Shown one piece after another: positions 1-7,098 of a DNA stretch of 64,000 nt. The notes beneath the pieces were generated by a model, which worked only from the letters and a program-made list of their open reading frames with translations, searched no databases and was not told the origin of the DNA. Position numbers and translations under genes: made by a program. How positions within the stretch are numbered: the stretch's first letter is position 1; every line of letters starts with the position of its first letter. Source of the stretch: a virus; IMG/VR virus record IMGVR_UViG_3300033049_000066, positions 124,001 through 188,000 of that record; one strand, given 5' to 3'.

Positions 1-1
1 A

Positions 2-151
2 TTTGGCAAGTCCTTTAAGGTACGTGGCAAAACATTCACTATTGTTCGCATTAATCCAAAAGCAAAAGTTGGCGGTTACCCAATTATCGCTAAAAACGCA
101 AATGGCACATCTTATAAGTTTCCAGCATCATCAGCTATAGAGGCAGTATAA
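2..151 (+). CDS. Hypothetical protein, C-terminal fragment
   Basis: An open frame enters from the left edge and ends with TAA at 149-151, leaving 49 residues. The tail reads like a small beta-rich domain with alternating basic and hydrophobic residues (K-V-R-G-K-T-F-T-I-V-R). The next gene begins one base after the stop, so the two are probably co-transcribed. I recognise no family. Confidence 0.6.
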   Translation, partial: FGKSFKVRGKTFTIVRINPKAKVGGYPIIAKNANGTSYKFPASSAIEAV

Positions 152-152
152 C

Positions 153-581
153 ATGAAAGCGTACACTACACTTATCGCAAACGCCCTTTATTGTAACGAG
201 GAACGTGCTATTAACGTCGAGCGTTATATAAACGAAGGTAATATGATAAATTGGGCAGACGCAAGCGCCCAACTAATAAACACGATCGCTCGTGCTGTAA
301 ATGAAAAACTAATACGTGAGGTGGTCGCTCGCCCAGCAAGGAAAACAGCAACCACTTCGGCGCCATCGGCTGCGAGGAAGGCTAAAGCCGCGCCGAAAGC
401 CGCTAAGAAAGCGACAAAAACAGGCACGAAAATCGCACACGCTATGATAATTTACAAAGAAATGTTCGTAGATGGTACGCAGTGTAGTCGTCAGGACGTG
501 ATTAGCGCACTAACAAACAGCATGGGCATTTCGCGCCAGCAAGCTGCTGGCTATTACCAGACCTGCAAGAAGAGAGTATAA
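153..581 (+). CDS. Hypothetical protein with Lys/Ala-rich linker
   Basis: This 142-residue protein has a helical N-terminal part, a strongly basic alanine-lysine stretch at about residues 61-93 resembling histone-tail-like linkers, and a C-terminal part with several Gln, Cys and Arg residues that could be a small helical domain. The basic linker suggests nucleic-acid binding, but that is inference. Its stop overlaps the ATG of the following glycosylase gene (TAATG), so the two are translationally coupled. Confidence 0.7.
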   Translation: MKAYTTLIANALYCNEERAINVERYINEGNMINWADASAQLINTIARAVNEKLIREVVARPARKTATTSAPSAARKAKAAPKAAKKATKTGTKIAHAMIIYKEMFVDGTQCSRQDVISALTNSMGISRQQAAGYYQTCKKRV

Positions 582-1408
582 TGTTAAATAAAACAATAGC
601 AAAAACGCTTACAGCACGTTACACTCTGCCTAATCGTACATTTGGACTTGGTACTAGCAAGGCAACCAGCAACGAGTGTCGCTTCCGCAGGTTAGTCACG
701 AACATAATCGTTGGTGGCTCACTCGAGGAAAATGCACTAGCCGCCCAAGGAGATATATTTGAAAAATACAATGATTGCGAAGCGATTGCCGATGCAAGGC
801 TTGGCATACTCACAGCAATTTTACAAGCAAATGGTATAAGATTTGCGAAGCGTAAGGCAGAGTACCTTATACAAACTGCTATAAACATTATGCATCAGCA
901 CAAGGGACAAGTTCCGGACACTCGAGCGGCACTAGAGCGATTCCGTGGCGTTGGTCGACATGTTGCTAGCATCGTCTTAGCACTTGGATTTGGTCAAAAT
1001 CACTTCGCGGTTGATTTGCATGTAAAGCGGGTTGCGTATCGGTTAGGATTGGTGGGCAAAAAAGACTCAGAACGTGTAATTGAGAAGAAGCTTACCGAAG
1101 GGGTTGCTCCTGAGGATTGGGCAAAATACTCACGCGCATTTGTTGACTTCGGTAAAGAATTTTGTACAAAGACTCCAAATTGTAACAAATGCTTTCTGAA
1201 AAAGAAATGCGAAAAAGTCCAAGAACCCATTGCTACCGCTAAGAGTTCGGCGCAAGCAGTTAAAATTGGTGATGGCGTTTATAAAATTGTAGCAGGCAGT
1301 TCAGCAATTCCGTACAATGTTACAGTTAAACAAGGTGCAGTCTCGTGTAATTGCAAAGGCTACAGATTCCGTAGAACCTGCTCGCATCTTGCAGAAATTT
1401 CGCAATAA
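581..1408 (+). CDS. Endonuclease III-like DNA glycosylase fused to a SWIM zinc finger
   Basis: This 275-residue protein matches the HhH-GPD superfamily. The helix-hairpin-helix is FRGVGRHVAS (residues 121-130), the catalytic aspartate is D145 in AVDLHV, and the iron-sulfur loop is C195-x5-C201-x2-C204-x5-C210. The lysine that gives E. coli Nth its lyase activity (GVGRKTA) is His127 here, so the enzyme may be a monofunctional glycosylase like MutY. After a linker comes a SWIM-type zinc motif, C256-x-C258 and C267-x-H269, which is not part of normal Nth. It probably repairs or edits modified bases in phage or host DNA. The start overlaps the upstream stop. Confidence 0.88.
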   Translation: MLNKTIAKTLTARYTLPNRTFGLGTSKATSNECRFRRLVTNIIVGGSLEENALAAQGDIFEKYNDCEAIADARLGILTAILQANGIRFAKRKAEYLIQTAINIMHQHKGQVPDTRAALERFRGVGRHVASIVLALGFGQNHFAVDLHVKRVAYRLGLVGKKDSERVIEKKLTEGVAPEDWAKYSRAFVDFGKEFCTKTPNCNKCFLKKKCEKVQEPIATAKSSAQAVKIGDGVYKIVAGSSAIPYNVTVKQGAVSCNCKGYRFRRTCSHLAEISQ

Positions 1409-1412
1409 TAGG

Positions 1413-1441
1413 TTGACACATAACACAAGTTCGTCTATAAT
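1413..1441 (+). promoter_or_regulatory. Sigma70-type promoter
   Basis: TTGACA and TATAAT are separated by 17 nt. The promoter lies between the glycosylase stop and the SWIM gene at 1471, leaving a leader of about 20 nt. Confidence 0.8.
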
Positions 1442-1470
1442 ACTATTATACAATACAGGATACAAGCACA

Positions 1471-1869
1471 ATGTCAACACCTAATCCAGAAATTGGGACA
1501 GTGATCACGCTTACAACTCGGTATTCGAACGAATACATGTTTGCGGATTCACAGTACAATGACACTACCTACGAAAATGTAACTGTATTGAGCCCAGAAC
1601 CATGGATGAAATCAGATCAAATAAAGATATCAAGTTGTACTGATCGGATGCCGTTCCGGGTTATTGCTATGAAAAATATTCATTCAATAGACAATACAGT
1701 AATTGAGTCATTTGTTTCCAGCATTAGAGAAATTCTAGTACAGGGTTCAAAAGATAATCAGTACACGGTTGTCGTAGATAACAGCATAGCAATATCATGT
1801 ACATGCCCAGGATACACATTCCGAGGTAAGTGTAAACATTTAACCGCAGCTGAACTAGAAGTAGCATGA
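1471..1869 (+). CDS. SWIM zinc-finger protein
   Basis: This 132-residue protein ends in a clear SWIM motif, C110-x-C112 followed by C121-x-H123, almost the same as the C-terminus of the glycosylase just upstream (both read C-x-C-x-G-Y-x-F-R). The first 100 residues are unrecognised. SWIM fingers bind DNA or protein. Having two in adjacent genes suggests domain duplication or a shared partner. A promoter lies directly upstream. Confidence 0.75.
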   Translation: MSTPNPEIGTVITLTTRYSNEYMFADSQYNDTTYENVTVLSPEPWMKSDQIKISSCTDRMPFRVIAMKNIHSIDNTVIESFVSSIREILVQGSKDNQYTVVVDNSIAISCTCPGYTFRGKCKHLTAAELEVA

Positions 1870-2069
1870 ATTCAGAGATTATCACAAAATGCAAGACTTT
1901 AGAAGCTCAAGTAATTATGTGTACCTTAAAAGGATTGAACACGAAAGCCATGTTATTACGCGGCATAATACAAGCTATTAAATATACACCCAAGAACGCA
2001 ACAGTAAACGCAACAGTAAACACAACAGTAAACCACCAGAGGAACTACAATGGATACAATAAATCATAA
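1866..2069 (+). CDS. Small hypothetical protein
   Basis: This 67-residue ORF is coupled to the SWIM gene by an ATGA overlap. Its C-terminus contains a short Asn-Ala-Thr-Val repeat encoded by a near-perfect DNA repeat at about 1998-2030. It overlaps the next gene by 20 bases. No family is recognised. Confidence 0.55.
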   Translation: MNSEIITKCKTLEAQVIMCTLKGLNTKAMLLRGIIQAIKYTPKNATVNATVNTTVNHQRNYNGYNKS

Positions 2070-2277
2070 GCTTGTTAATCACGTAACGCGACTTGAGGCG
2101 ATCGCATTTTGTCAAACAAATCGCGATAAATTCATTGAATTAGCTGGTGATGCCAAGGACGGATTATTGGAATTTAACGAATTAATTAACTTACTCGAAA
2201 ATGGTGAAATCACAGCTAAAGACTTGCCAGAATACTGTATGAGTGATCAAGAGCTTTCTGACAACGAAAGCTCTTGA
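2050..2277 (+). CDS. Small acidic hypothetical protein
   Basis: This 75-residue acidic, helical protein starts inside the end of the upstream gene. Its last codons form one arm of a perfect hairpin at 2249-2275, so the end of the gene doubles as a terminator-like structure. No family is recognised. Confidence 0.6.
   Translation: MDTINHKLVNHVTRLEAIAFCQTNRDKFIELAGDAKDGLLEFNELINLLENGEITAKDLPEYCMSDQELSDNESS
2249..2275 (+). terminator. Hairpin at operon end
   Basis: A perfect 10-bp inverted repeat (AAGAGCTTTC) with a 7-nt loop covers the last codons of the preceding gene. There is no U-tract, so it may act in processing or 3'-end protection rather than as a true intrinsic terminator. Confidence 0.45.
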
Positions 2278-2326
2278 ACTAATGTATAAGTACAATTGCT
2301 AGTCAACTAAGTTCAACGAGAATAAA

Positions 2327-2506
2327 ATGAGAAAGTTAGTGAATGGATTAATACCGGCATTTACAGATTGCCCGTACAGGAAAGAGTGTGGCACTTATGG
2401 TAAGGAATTTTGTTTTCAAACTGGCATTAAGCACAAAACATCATATTCCTGTGGCATGGCCCGGGCATTTGATATATCCGAAAATCACAAACCTAAAACA
2501 AAATGA
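2327..2506 (+). CDS. Small Cys-containing protein
   Basis: This 59-residue ORF encodes four cysteines in D-C-P-Y-R-K-E-C ... F-C ... S-C-G-M, a likely zinc site. Its stop overlaps the next ATG (ATGA), which supports expression. Confidence 0.6.
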   Translation: MRKLVNGLIPAFTDCPYRKECGTYGKEFCFQTGIKHKTSYSCGMARAFDISENHKPKTK

Positions 2507-2829
2507 CACTAATGACATTGAATTCAAGGTACGTAGCAGATATAAGTTATTGGTTTTGGTATCGAGAATCATGGACAGCGATATTAACAGTAGTGGCGGA
2601 AATTTACGCCGAAACGTGGGATGATCCACCAGCAATTTGGAAGCTCAGAACTTGGTTTGAGCTTCTGTTGGTACCATTACTAGCAATCATCTTGATTTTA
2701 TTTGCAGGTGCGCCTATCTGCAAAAGAAACGCTATTCGGGCTGCTAAAGATCAACACGAGCTCCCAGTATACAACAAAAAGAATATTGAATATTTTACAA
2801 TGTTAAATCATCTATACGGAGTAGAATGA
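2503..2829 (+). CDS. Small membrane protein
   Basis: This 108-residue protein has one strongly hydrophobic segment at about residues 53-72 (LLLVPLLAIILILFAGAPIC), preceded by an aromatic-rich N-terminal part. It is coupled by ATGA overlaps on both sides. The function is unknown. Confidence 0.6.
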   Translation: MTLMTLNSRYVADISYWFWYRESWTAILTVVAEIYAETWDDPPAIWKLRTWFELLLVPLLAIILILFAGAPICKRNAIRAAKDQHELPVYNKKNIEYFTMLNHLYGVE

Positions 2830-3224
2830 TGACAGATACCATCCGAGTTGACCTCAGAACAAGAGGTTTCTTTGAAACATTTAACTATTATCCAGTAGGT
2901 ACTGAGGATCAAATTGAGCTTTACAACTTTTTCATTAAGGGTTGGGAACCGGGCAGTTTTCACCGTTCTATGTTCGCAAATGATTTATCTGGTGCGGCGT
3001 CACACTCACACGTCGGCAACTGCTGGGAAAATATCATGGCAGTTATGAAGTGGCTTAAGGCTTATGTGCCAGCTCAATATTGGGGCAATTCTGCTGCGAT
3101 CGATAATTGGCGACTCATTGGCAATGAAGCCCGGAAAAGAGTTTGCATTGATTTGGGCTGGGTATTAACAGACAAAGAGCTTGCCTGGGCAATGCTCAAC
3201 GAAAAGAAAGTGAATTATGATTAA
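2826..3224 (+). CDS. Hypothetical protein
   Basis: This 132-residue soluble protein is rich in Trp and aromatic residues (GNCWENIM, AMLNEKK) and is probably globular and alpha-rich. It is coupled to its neighbours by short overlaps. I do not recognise a family. Confidence 0.65.
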   Translation: MMTDTIRVDLRTRGFFETFNYYPVGTEDQIELYNFFIKGWEPGSFHRSMFANDLSGAASHSHVGNCWENIMAVMKWLKAYVPAQYWGNSAAIDNWRLIGNEARKRVCIDLGWVLTDKELAWAMLNEKKVNYD

Positions 3225-3390
3225 ATACGGAAAATCAGAAATGGGCAATTTTACACACGTTCGTGGTGGCGGATTTTATTATTTTTCAATACCAACTCCA
3301 GCGGCGATGCCAGTTCTACCAAAACCATCAGCAAAGTTAGCGTGGACTAAATTAAACAACAGCAGCTGGGAAAAAAAGAGGGGACGGTGA
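3217..3390 (+). CDS. Small hypothetical protein
   Basis: This 57-residue ORF is rich in glycine, aromatics and proline (GGGFYYFS, PTPAAMPVLPKP). It overlaps the upstream stop by eight bases and the downstream GTG start, consistent with coupled translation. The function is unknown. Confidence 0.5.
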   Translation: MIKYGKSEMGNFTHVRGGGFYYFSIPTPAAMPVLPKPSAKLAWTKLNNSSWEKKRGR

Positions 3391-3575
3391 TTATATTAAT
3401 TGTGTACGTGTTTGTTGGATTATTAATAGGCAATGCTGTATTCATTTATTCTATTTGGAATAAAGTACCCGGGGTTCTTGGATTTACTCTCCAGTGGTTG
3501 GCATGCGTCGGGCTAGGATTATTGTGGTTACCGGTCTGTAGCTATATTTTATATAATAGCAGTTGGAAAATTTAA
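3387..3575 (+). CDS. Small two-span membrane protein
   Basis: This 62-residue protein starts at a GTG that overlaps the preceding stop. It has two hydrophobic helices (about residues 2-22 and 29-55) and could be an inner-membrane accessory protein. No family is recognised. Confidence 0.55.
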   Translation: MIILIVYVFVGLLIGNAVFIYSIWNKVPGVLGFTLQWLACVGLGLLWLPVCSYILYNSSWKI

Positions 3576-3644
3576 AATTTAACAAAGATAGATATATACA
3601 ATTGTAAGGATTGTTAGGTATTGCCTAATCTGTAGTAAGCATTT

Positions 3645-3812
3645 ATGGAACAAGTAATGATTCACAAATTTAAACCGTCTTCAGAAAAAAATGAAAAGAA
3701 AATTGAACTCCGATTTAGCCAGAGAAAATTAATAACAGTTATTAACTACCCAGATGCAGACCCAAGAGATCGCATAGCTGATGAATATGAAGAAGATGAA
3801 CAAATTGAATAA
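3645..3812 (+). CDS. Small charged protein
   Basis: This 55-residue ORF has a basic first half and a very acidic tail (DEYEEDEQIE). The ribosome binding site is weak. It is kept because it fills the gap between two genes on the same strand and has a phage-like charged composition. Confidence 0.4.
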   Translation: MEQVMIHKFKPSSEKNEKKIELRFSQRKLITVINYPDADPRDRIADEYEEDEQIE

Positions 3813-3836
3813 ATATAGCTAACAAAGGAATTAAAT

Positions 3837-4628
3837 ATGAGATCAACAGAATTTATAAACGAAGGCGTCGATAGAAATATCGCGGATGTTAAAGAAAATC
3901 ATCCGGACGTATATGCACTACTAAGTAAAATACTTGGATCTACGACGCTTGAAAAAAGTACTGTTAGCTCGTTTGACGCTGCTGGCGCGCACCAAGTCTT
4001 GGTACAAATTAAACCGTCAGCAGGACTAATTAATGCAGAGGCCGGATTCTATTCCGCTGGGATCGAATACGAAATAAAAATTGGGCCGGCGTCGCAAGGT
4101 GGGCTGAAATTACTTTCAGGATCCAACGGAGACATGAGCTGGACGGTAAAAGACAGTGGCCGAATCGGCAATTTTACACAGACCTGGCAGTTTAGTATAG
4201 CGAAAACCAACACCAACGAAGAGCTGGTTAGCGCACAGTCGGTTTTCGCTTCAAACGCTTCAAATATACTAGGACAAGAAGGCATTACGTTTTACGAAAA
4301 ACCTAGCTATTGGTCGGACTTAGAACGCAAAGCACTTAGCAATGACGCATTAAGAACTGCCGAATTTGCACTTGAAGAGGAAGGCATTGAGTTAAAAGAA
4401 TACGATGCGTTTGAAATATTTGCGATTAATCCTAATCGCAAATCTTCGTATGTTAGAGGACCGTTGCAGTCCGTAGAAAATATGCCGCAAGAAAAAGTGT
4501 TTGTAATACATAATTTGCCGTACAGCGACGAGGAACCTTCAGTCACGTCCGACCCCAAGGTGGGAACATTCTTAGTTGATGCACACGGCGCACATAGTTA
4601 TATTAGATCGTGGATTTTAATAAAATGA
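3837..4628 (+). CDS. Predicted capsid-targeted internal protein
   Basis: This 263-residue protein begins MRSTEFINEG, matching the T4 internal-protein capsid-targeting sequence (MKTYQEFIAEA) that the prohead protease cleaves after the Glu. The rest, predicted beta-rich up to about residue 130 and then helical, matches nothing I recognise. The family rule implies the protein is packaged in the head, trimmed after residue 9 and injected with the DNA. That is inference from the N-terminus, which several unrelated proteins in this window share. Confidence 0.7.
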   Translation: MRSTEFINEGVDRNIADVKENHPDVYALLSKILGSTTLEKSTVSSFDAAGAHQVLVQIKPSAGLINAEAGFYSAGIEYEIKIGPASQGGLKLLSGSNGDMSWTVKDSGRIGNFTQTWQFSIAKTNTNEELVSAQSVFASNASNILGQEGITFYEKPSYWSDLERKALSNDALRTAEFALEEEGIELKEYDAFEIFAINPNRKSSYVRGPLQSVENMPQEKVFVIHNLPYSDEEPSVTSDPKVGTFLVDAHGAHSYIRSWILIK

Positions 4629-4726
4629 AAAAAATTATTGCTAGGCTGCTAACACTGCCGGGCAGCTTAGTTAGATTGCTAACAGTTAAGATGAAACGAT
4701 GGTTCATCACTAAATATTTTAAATAA
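4625..4726 (+). CDS. Small basic amphipathic peptide
   Basis: This 33-residue ORF with an ATGA overlap encodes a cationic, leucine-rich peptide (MKKIIARLLTLPGSLVRLL...). It looks membrane-active or amphipathic. Expression is uncertain. Confidence 0.4.
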   Translation: MKKIIARLLTLPGSLVRLLTVKMKRWFITKYFK

Positions 4727-4736
4727 CGAGACACAA

Positions 4737-4793
4737 ATGAGATCAACAGAATATTTAATGATTTTATTAAAACGGGAGAACAATGATGGCTAA
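4737..4793 (+). CDS. Mini-ORF with capsid-targeting start
   Basis: An 18-codon ORF begins MRSTEYLMIL, identical in its first five codons to the internal-protein gene at 3837, then stops inside the start of the next gene. It may be a decayed remnant of a duplicated capsid-targeting gene or a leader peptide coupled to the ArfA-like ORF. Confidence 0.35.
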   Translation: MRSTEYLMILLKRENNDG

Positions 4794-5022
4794 GCAGAGA
4801 CGGATTAAGAATCCGGTGGCAAGATGTATGACGCAAGTTACCCAGGCCACAACGCACAAGGATAAGAAAAATGATTATAAACGTAAATCAAAACATGCAA
4901 AAAGGTCGCAAGACCTTTTTCATTATGTATTTAATCTTGTTTCTTCGTTACCCAACTTCGACCAGTCTTTAAGTACCAATCAATCATCTTACCGGCCAGT
5001 CCAAACAATGCCGGAATTGTAA
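4783..5022 (+). CDS. ArfA-like ribosome-rescue factor, candidate; non-stop ORF
   Basis: The ORF starts at tandem ATGs (4783 or 4786) after GGGAG. Its first 43 residues are very basic and contain a K-x-K-x3-Y-x-R-K-x-K-H-x2-R stretch. That closely resembles the ribosome-binding tail of ArfA (K-G-K-G-S-Y-x-R-K-G-K-H-x2-R), which recruits RF2 to ribosomes stalled without a stop codon. A perfect intrinsic terminator (4899-4920) lies in frame at codons 39-46, before any stop codon, so terminated transcripts encode about 46 residues with no stop. In E. coli and relatives, arfA mRNAs are likewise truncated inside the ORF and tagged by tmRNA. The frame past the terminator is antisense to the holin gene and is probably not translated. 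It could instead be another small basic phage protein. Confidence 0.55.
   Translation: MMAKQRRIKNPVARCMTQVTQATTHKDKKNDYKRKSKHAKRSQDLFHYVFNLVSSLPNFDQSLSTNQSSYRPVQTMPEL
4899..4920 (+). terminator. Bidirectional intrinsic terminator with GCAA loop
   Basis: AAAAAGGTC and GACCTTTTT form a symmetric stem with a GNRA-type GCAA loop, so both strands read as terminators. It lies between the plus-strand ArfA-like ORF, which has not yet reached a stop codon, and the minus-strand lysis cassette. Confidence 0.85.
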
Positions 5023-5203
5023 CACCAGCAAATGCACTTACTTCTACAGATCGTTCAATAGCAGGTAAACTCATGTACCATGCTGAAATATCATATATAT
5101 AAAAACCTGTAAACCACAAAACTGCGATCAATATGCTACGTGGTATAATTCTATACGCATCAAGCAATTCGGCCCCGTTTAGCCACCCTTCTTTATTTTC
5201 CAT
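4931..5203 (-). CDS. Holin-like membrane protein
   Basis: The start at 5203 (MENKEGWLNG) is chosen because GGGAG lies seven bases upstream; an ATG 18 bases earlier lacks this. The 90-residue protein has two hydrophobic helices (about residues 23-43 and 56-76) and ends in a charged tail after DWYLKTGRSW, a layout common in small phage holins. It is the last gene of a minus-strand cassette with both spanins, which supports a role in timed membrane permeabilisation. The family assignment rests on topology and context. Confidence 0.6.
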   Translation of the reverse strand: MENKEGWLNGAELLDAYRIIPRSILIAVLWFTGFYIYDISAWYMSLPAIERSVEVSAFAGVTIPALFGLAGKMIDWYLKTGRSWVTKKQD

Positions 5204-5246
5204 GTTATCTCCCATAAACATTGTAACAATATTTATATGAAAGAAA

Positions 5247-5642
5247 TTATTTTATAACTTCGAGGTCACTATCTCGTTTTTCAACAGCAATATAATAGGT
5301 TTTATACGCTTTAATCACGGCATTAAGTTGCTTAATTAGTACCTGCTGATCGCTAATATTAAGTGATAATAATTCATAATCATCACCTGCGAGCCCAATA
5401 ATTGCAACTGGTTTACCTTGCTTGTGTAACTGGGCGAAGACTTGATTAACGTTATCTGCAGTTACAACGATCCATTTTAACTCACGATGCACGTACCGAT
5501 CAGGTTCGGGAAGGACAAGTGGAATACGTTCCACTGGTTCAGTTTTCACTAACAAATCACGTGTCCAGCTGCATCCAGACAGCATCATTATGATTAATAG
5601 TACAGAAAATAGGTTAGTAAATAGGTTAGTAAATAGTTTCAT
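5247..5642 (-). CDS. Outer-membrane spanin lipoprotein (Rz1-like)
   Basis: The start at 5642 is chosen because its ATG overlaps the stop of the inner spanin (ATGA). It gives a classic lipoprotein signal MKLFTNLFTNLF...LIIMMLSGC with lipobox LSGC. The mature part is about 107 residues of periplasmic protein. With the adjacent inner-membrane partner it should bridge and fuse the inner and outer membranes at lysis. The signal contains a 12-bp tandem duplication (FTNL twice). A Gram-negative host is implied. Confidence 0.75.
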   Translation of the reverse strand: MKLFTNLFTNLFSVLLIIMMLSGCSWTRDLLVKTEPVERIPLVLPEPDRYVHRELKWIVVTADNVNQVFAQLHKQGKPVAIIGLAGDDYELLSLNISDQQVLIKQLNAVIKAYKTYYIAVEKRDSDLEVIK

Positions 5643-6118
5643 AGCTTTGGTTTGTAGTTCGGGTTCGCGATGTTCGGACAACTAGAATTTGTTTGACTTT
5701 TCTTAGTCGCAGTTAATTCTTTAGCTGTTAGCTCAGAACCGCTCAATATTTCAAAACATCGTCCGACATCAGAGGTGCCCTTGTTGACAATTTTAGTGAT
5801 AAGTCCAGGCTTGTTCTCTGCGAGGTATGCGAGATCGTGCTTTGCTAATTTTGTACGGAGCGCGTTATTTTCTGATCTAGCATTTCTGAACTGCTTACTC
5901 ACTAGTAGTACCTGCCGACCGCTACGCACAGCATCTTTCTCCATTGTCGAGATGGTCGCTTTTTGTAGCGTGACAGCAGTGCCAAGGCGAGAATTATTAT
6001 CCCTGAGCGTCTTGATTTCATCTTGTGACCAGCTATAGTACCAATACGCGCCGCCGGCAGCAGAGAATAGAAATATAGCGAGCACACCGTATATATATAA
6101 TTTTGCAGATCCAATCAT
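5639..6118 (-). CDS. Inner-membrane spanin (Rz-like)
   Basis: This 159-residue protein has one N-terminal signal-anchor helix (about residues 7-27), then a heptad-rich coiled coil (about 30-100) and a periplasmic tail with two cysteines. Topology, length and overlap with a lipoprotein gene match two-component spanins. It is the first gene of the minus-strand lysis cassette. Confidence 0.75.
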   Translation of the reverse strand: MIGSAKLYIYGVLAIFLFSAAGGAYWYYSWSQDEIKTLRDNNSRLGTAVTLQKATISTMEKDAVRSGRQVLLVSKQFRNARSENNALRTKLAKHDLAYLAENKPGLITKIVNKGTSDVGRCFEILSGSELTAKELTATKKSQTNSSCPNIANPNYKPKL

Positions 6119-6139
6119 AATATTATTTAGCCTATCTAA

Positions 6140-6168
6140 TAGACACGATGCAATAAATATGCTATAAT
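6140..6168 (+). promoter_or_regulatory. Sigma70-type promoter (TAGACA)
   Basis: TAGACA, 17 nt, TATAAT. It starts a transcript with about 270 nt before the next ORF. Confidence 0.75.
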
Positions 6169-6174
6169 ATATGT

Positions 6175-6445
6175 CTTCATAAATATTCTAAGTATTGTTA
6201 AACTCGGCGCCAGTTACTTGTAGGCGTACCAACTAACGAGGTGGGGTGGTTATCCAAAACCGTACAATACGAATATAGTGCTATTAAATCTGCCGCCACA
6301 AAGACTAACATCCTCTTAGCGGATGGCGTTCAACCAAGCGGATCACGGGTGGTATCCGGTTAGTTTATTATTTAACATTTGCCATATAGCACTTAGAGTC
6401 AACTGCGTCGCAGTTGACTCGACTTAATAACAGTAGGACAGTACA
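6175..6445 (+). ncRNA. Structured leader or small RNA, unknown class
   Basis: No ORF is visible, but the stretch is transcribed from a good promoter and is rich in potential hairpins: CATCC/GGATG around 6310-6328, CGGAT/ATCCG around 6339-6360, and a perfect 11-bp stem with a 3-nt loop at 6396-6420. The GC content is higher than the flanks. It could be a 5' leader with a regulatory element for the 6446 gene or a free RNA ending at the last hairpin. I do not recognise a riboswitch class. Confidence 0.45.
6396..6420 (+). terminator. Perfect 11-bp hairpin
   Basis: GAGTCAACTGC and GCAGTTGACTC flank a 3-nt loop. There is no U-tract, so this may be the 3' boundary of a small RNA or an attenuator before the 6446 gene. 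Confidence 0.45.
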
Positions 6446-6670
6446 ATGAGAATAATAAATAAAATTAAGAAATTGTTAACTCGTAAGAAAAGTGCCGAAG
6501 CCTTAAAAATGTGGGAGGGCCTCTGTGCCGCTCCAACCGAACCTTCCAAATCACTGGACATTGACGTGGGGCATTATATGTCCTTGCAAACGCAACGTGA
6601 AAAAGATCAGTACTTCATTGATTTAAACAGACGGCGTAGCAAGGGATATGAATATGAAAAATTGCCATAA
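6446..6670 (+). CDS. Hypothetical protein
   Basis: This 74-residue protein has a basic N-terminus (MRIINKIKKLLTRKK) and a charged C-terminal half. It follows the long leader described upstream. No family is recognised. Confidence 0.6.
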   Translation: MRIINKIKKLLTRKKSAEALKMWEGLCAAPTEPSKSLDIDVGHYMSLQTQREKDQYFIDLNRRRSKGYEYEKLP

Positions 6671-6678
6671 ATACAAAT

Positions 6679-7098
6679 ATGAGAGCACAAGAATTTATTA
6701 AAGAAGTACAATCACAAGGTGAGATTCGAGGCCTTGAGGCCGAGTTAGACAATATGTTTAAGACCCTCGGGCTGGATGTTGAGTTCACATCACACTTTGT
6801 TGAAAGATTACTAGGGCGTGAGAAGCAAGTCACTTACAATGAAATACTAGCTGCGTTCGCCAAGTTAAAAAAGAAATATAAAAGACAGCTTCTTAAAGCT
6901 AAAAAAATAGACATGGGCCCGGCCGCACTACAAGATCTTGACAGTGACTTAAACGTTTTATTTGCGATACAACCAGACAAAAAGAACAATGAGTACGACC
7001 TAGTCAACATCACGGTCAAGCGTAAGGATCCTGAGAAATTTCACACAGACACACCAAGTGGCAACGCGACACCATTTAAAGTTGGATCAAAGAAATGA
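6679..7098 (+). CDS. Predicted capsid-targeted protein, RelE/HigB-like core
   Basis: This 139-residue protein starts with the capsid-targeting sequence MRAQEFIKEV. After it come VEFTSHFVERLLGRE and, near the C-terminus, DSDLNVLFAIQPDKKNNEYD and LVNITVKRKDPEKFHTDTP. This is a pattern I associate with a family of small T4-like phage proteins with a toxin-like fold, but the family call is tentative. It overlaps the next capsid-targeted gene by 4 bp, so the two are co-expressed and probably co-packaged. Confidence 0.65.
   Translation: MRAQEFIKEVQSQGEIRGLEAELDNMFKTLGLDVEFTSHFVERLLGREKQVTYNEILAAFAKLKKKYKRQLLKAKKIDMGPAALQDLDSDLNVLFAIQPDKKNNEYDLVNITVKRKDPEKFHTDTPSGNATPFKVGSKK

Noticed and set aside
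4921-5022. C-terminal half of the ArfA-like ORF after the terminator as real protein
   Set aside because: This segment is antisense to the holin-like gene and lies after an intrinsic terminator. The translated sequence has no protein-like pattern.
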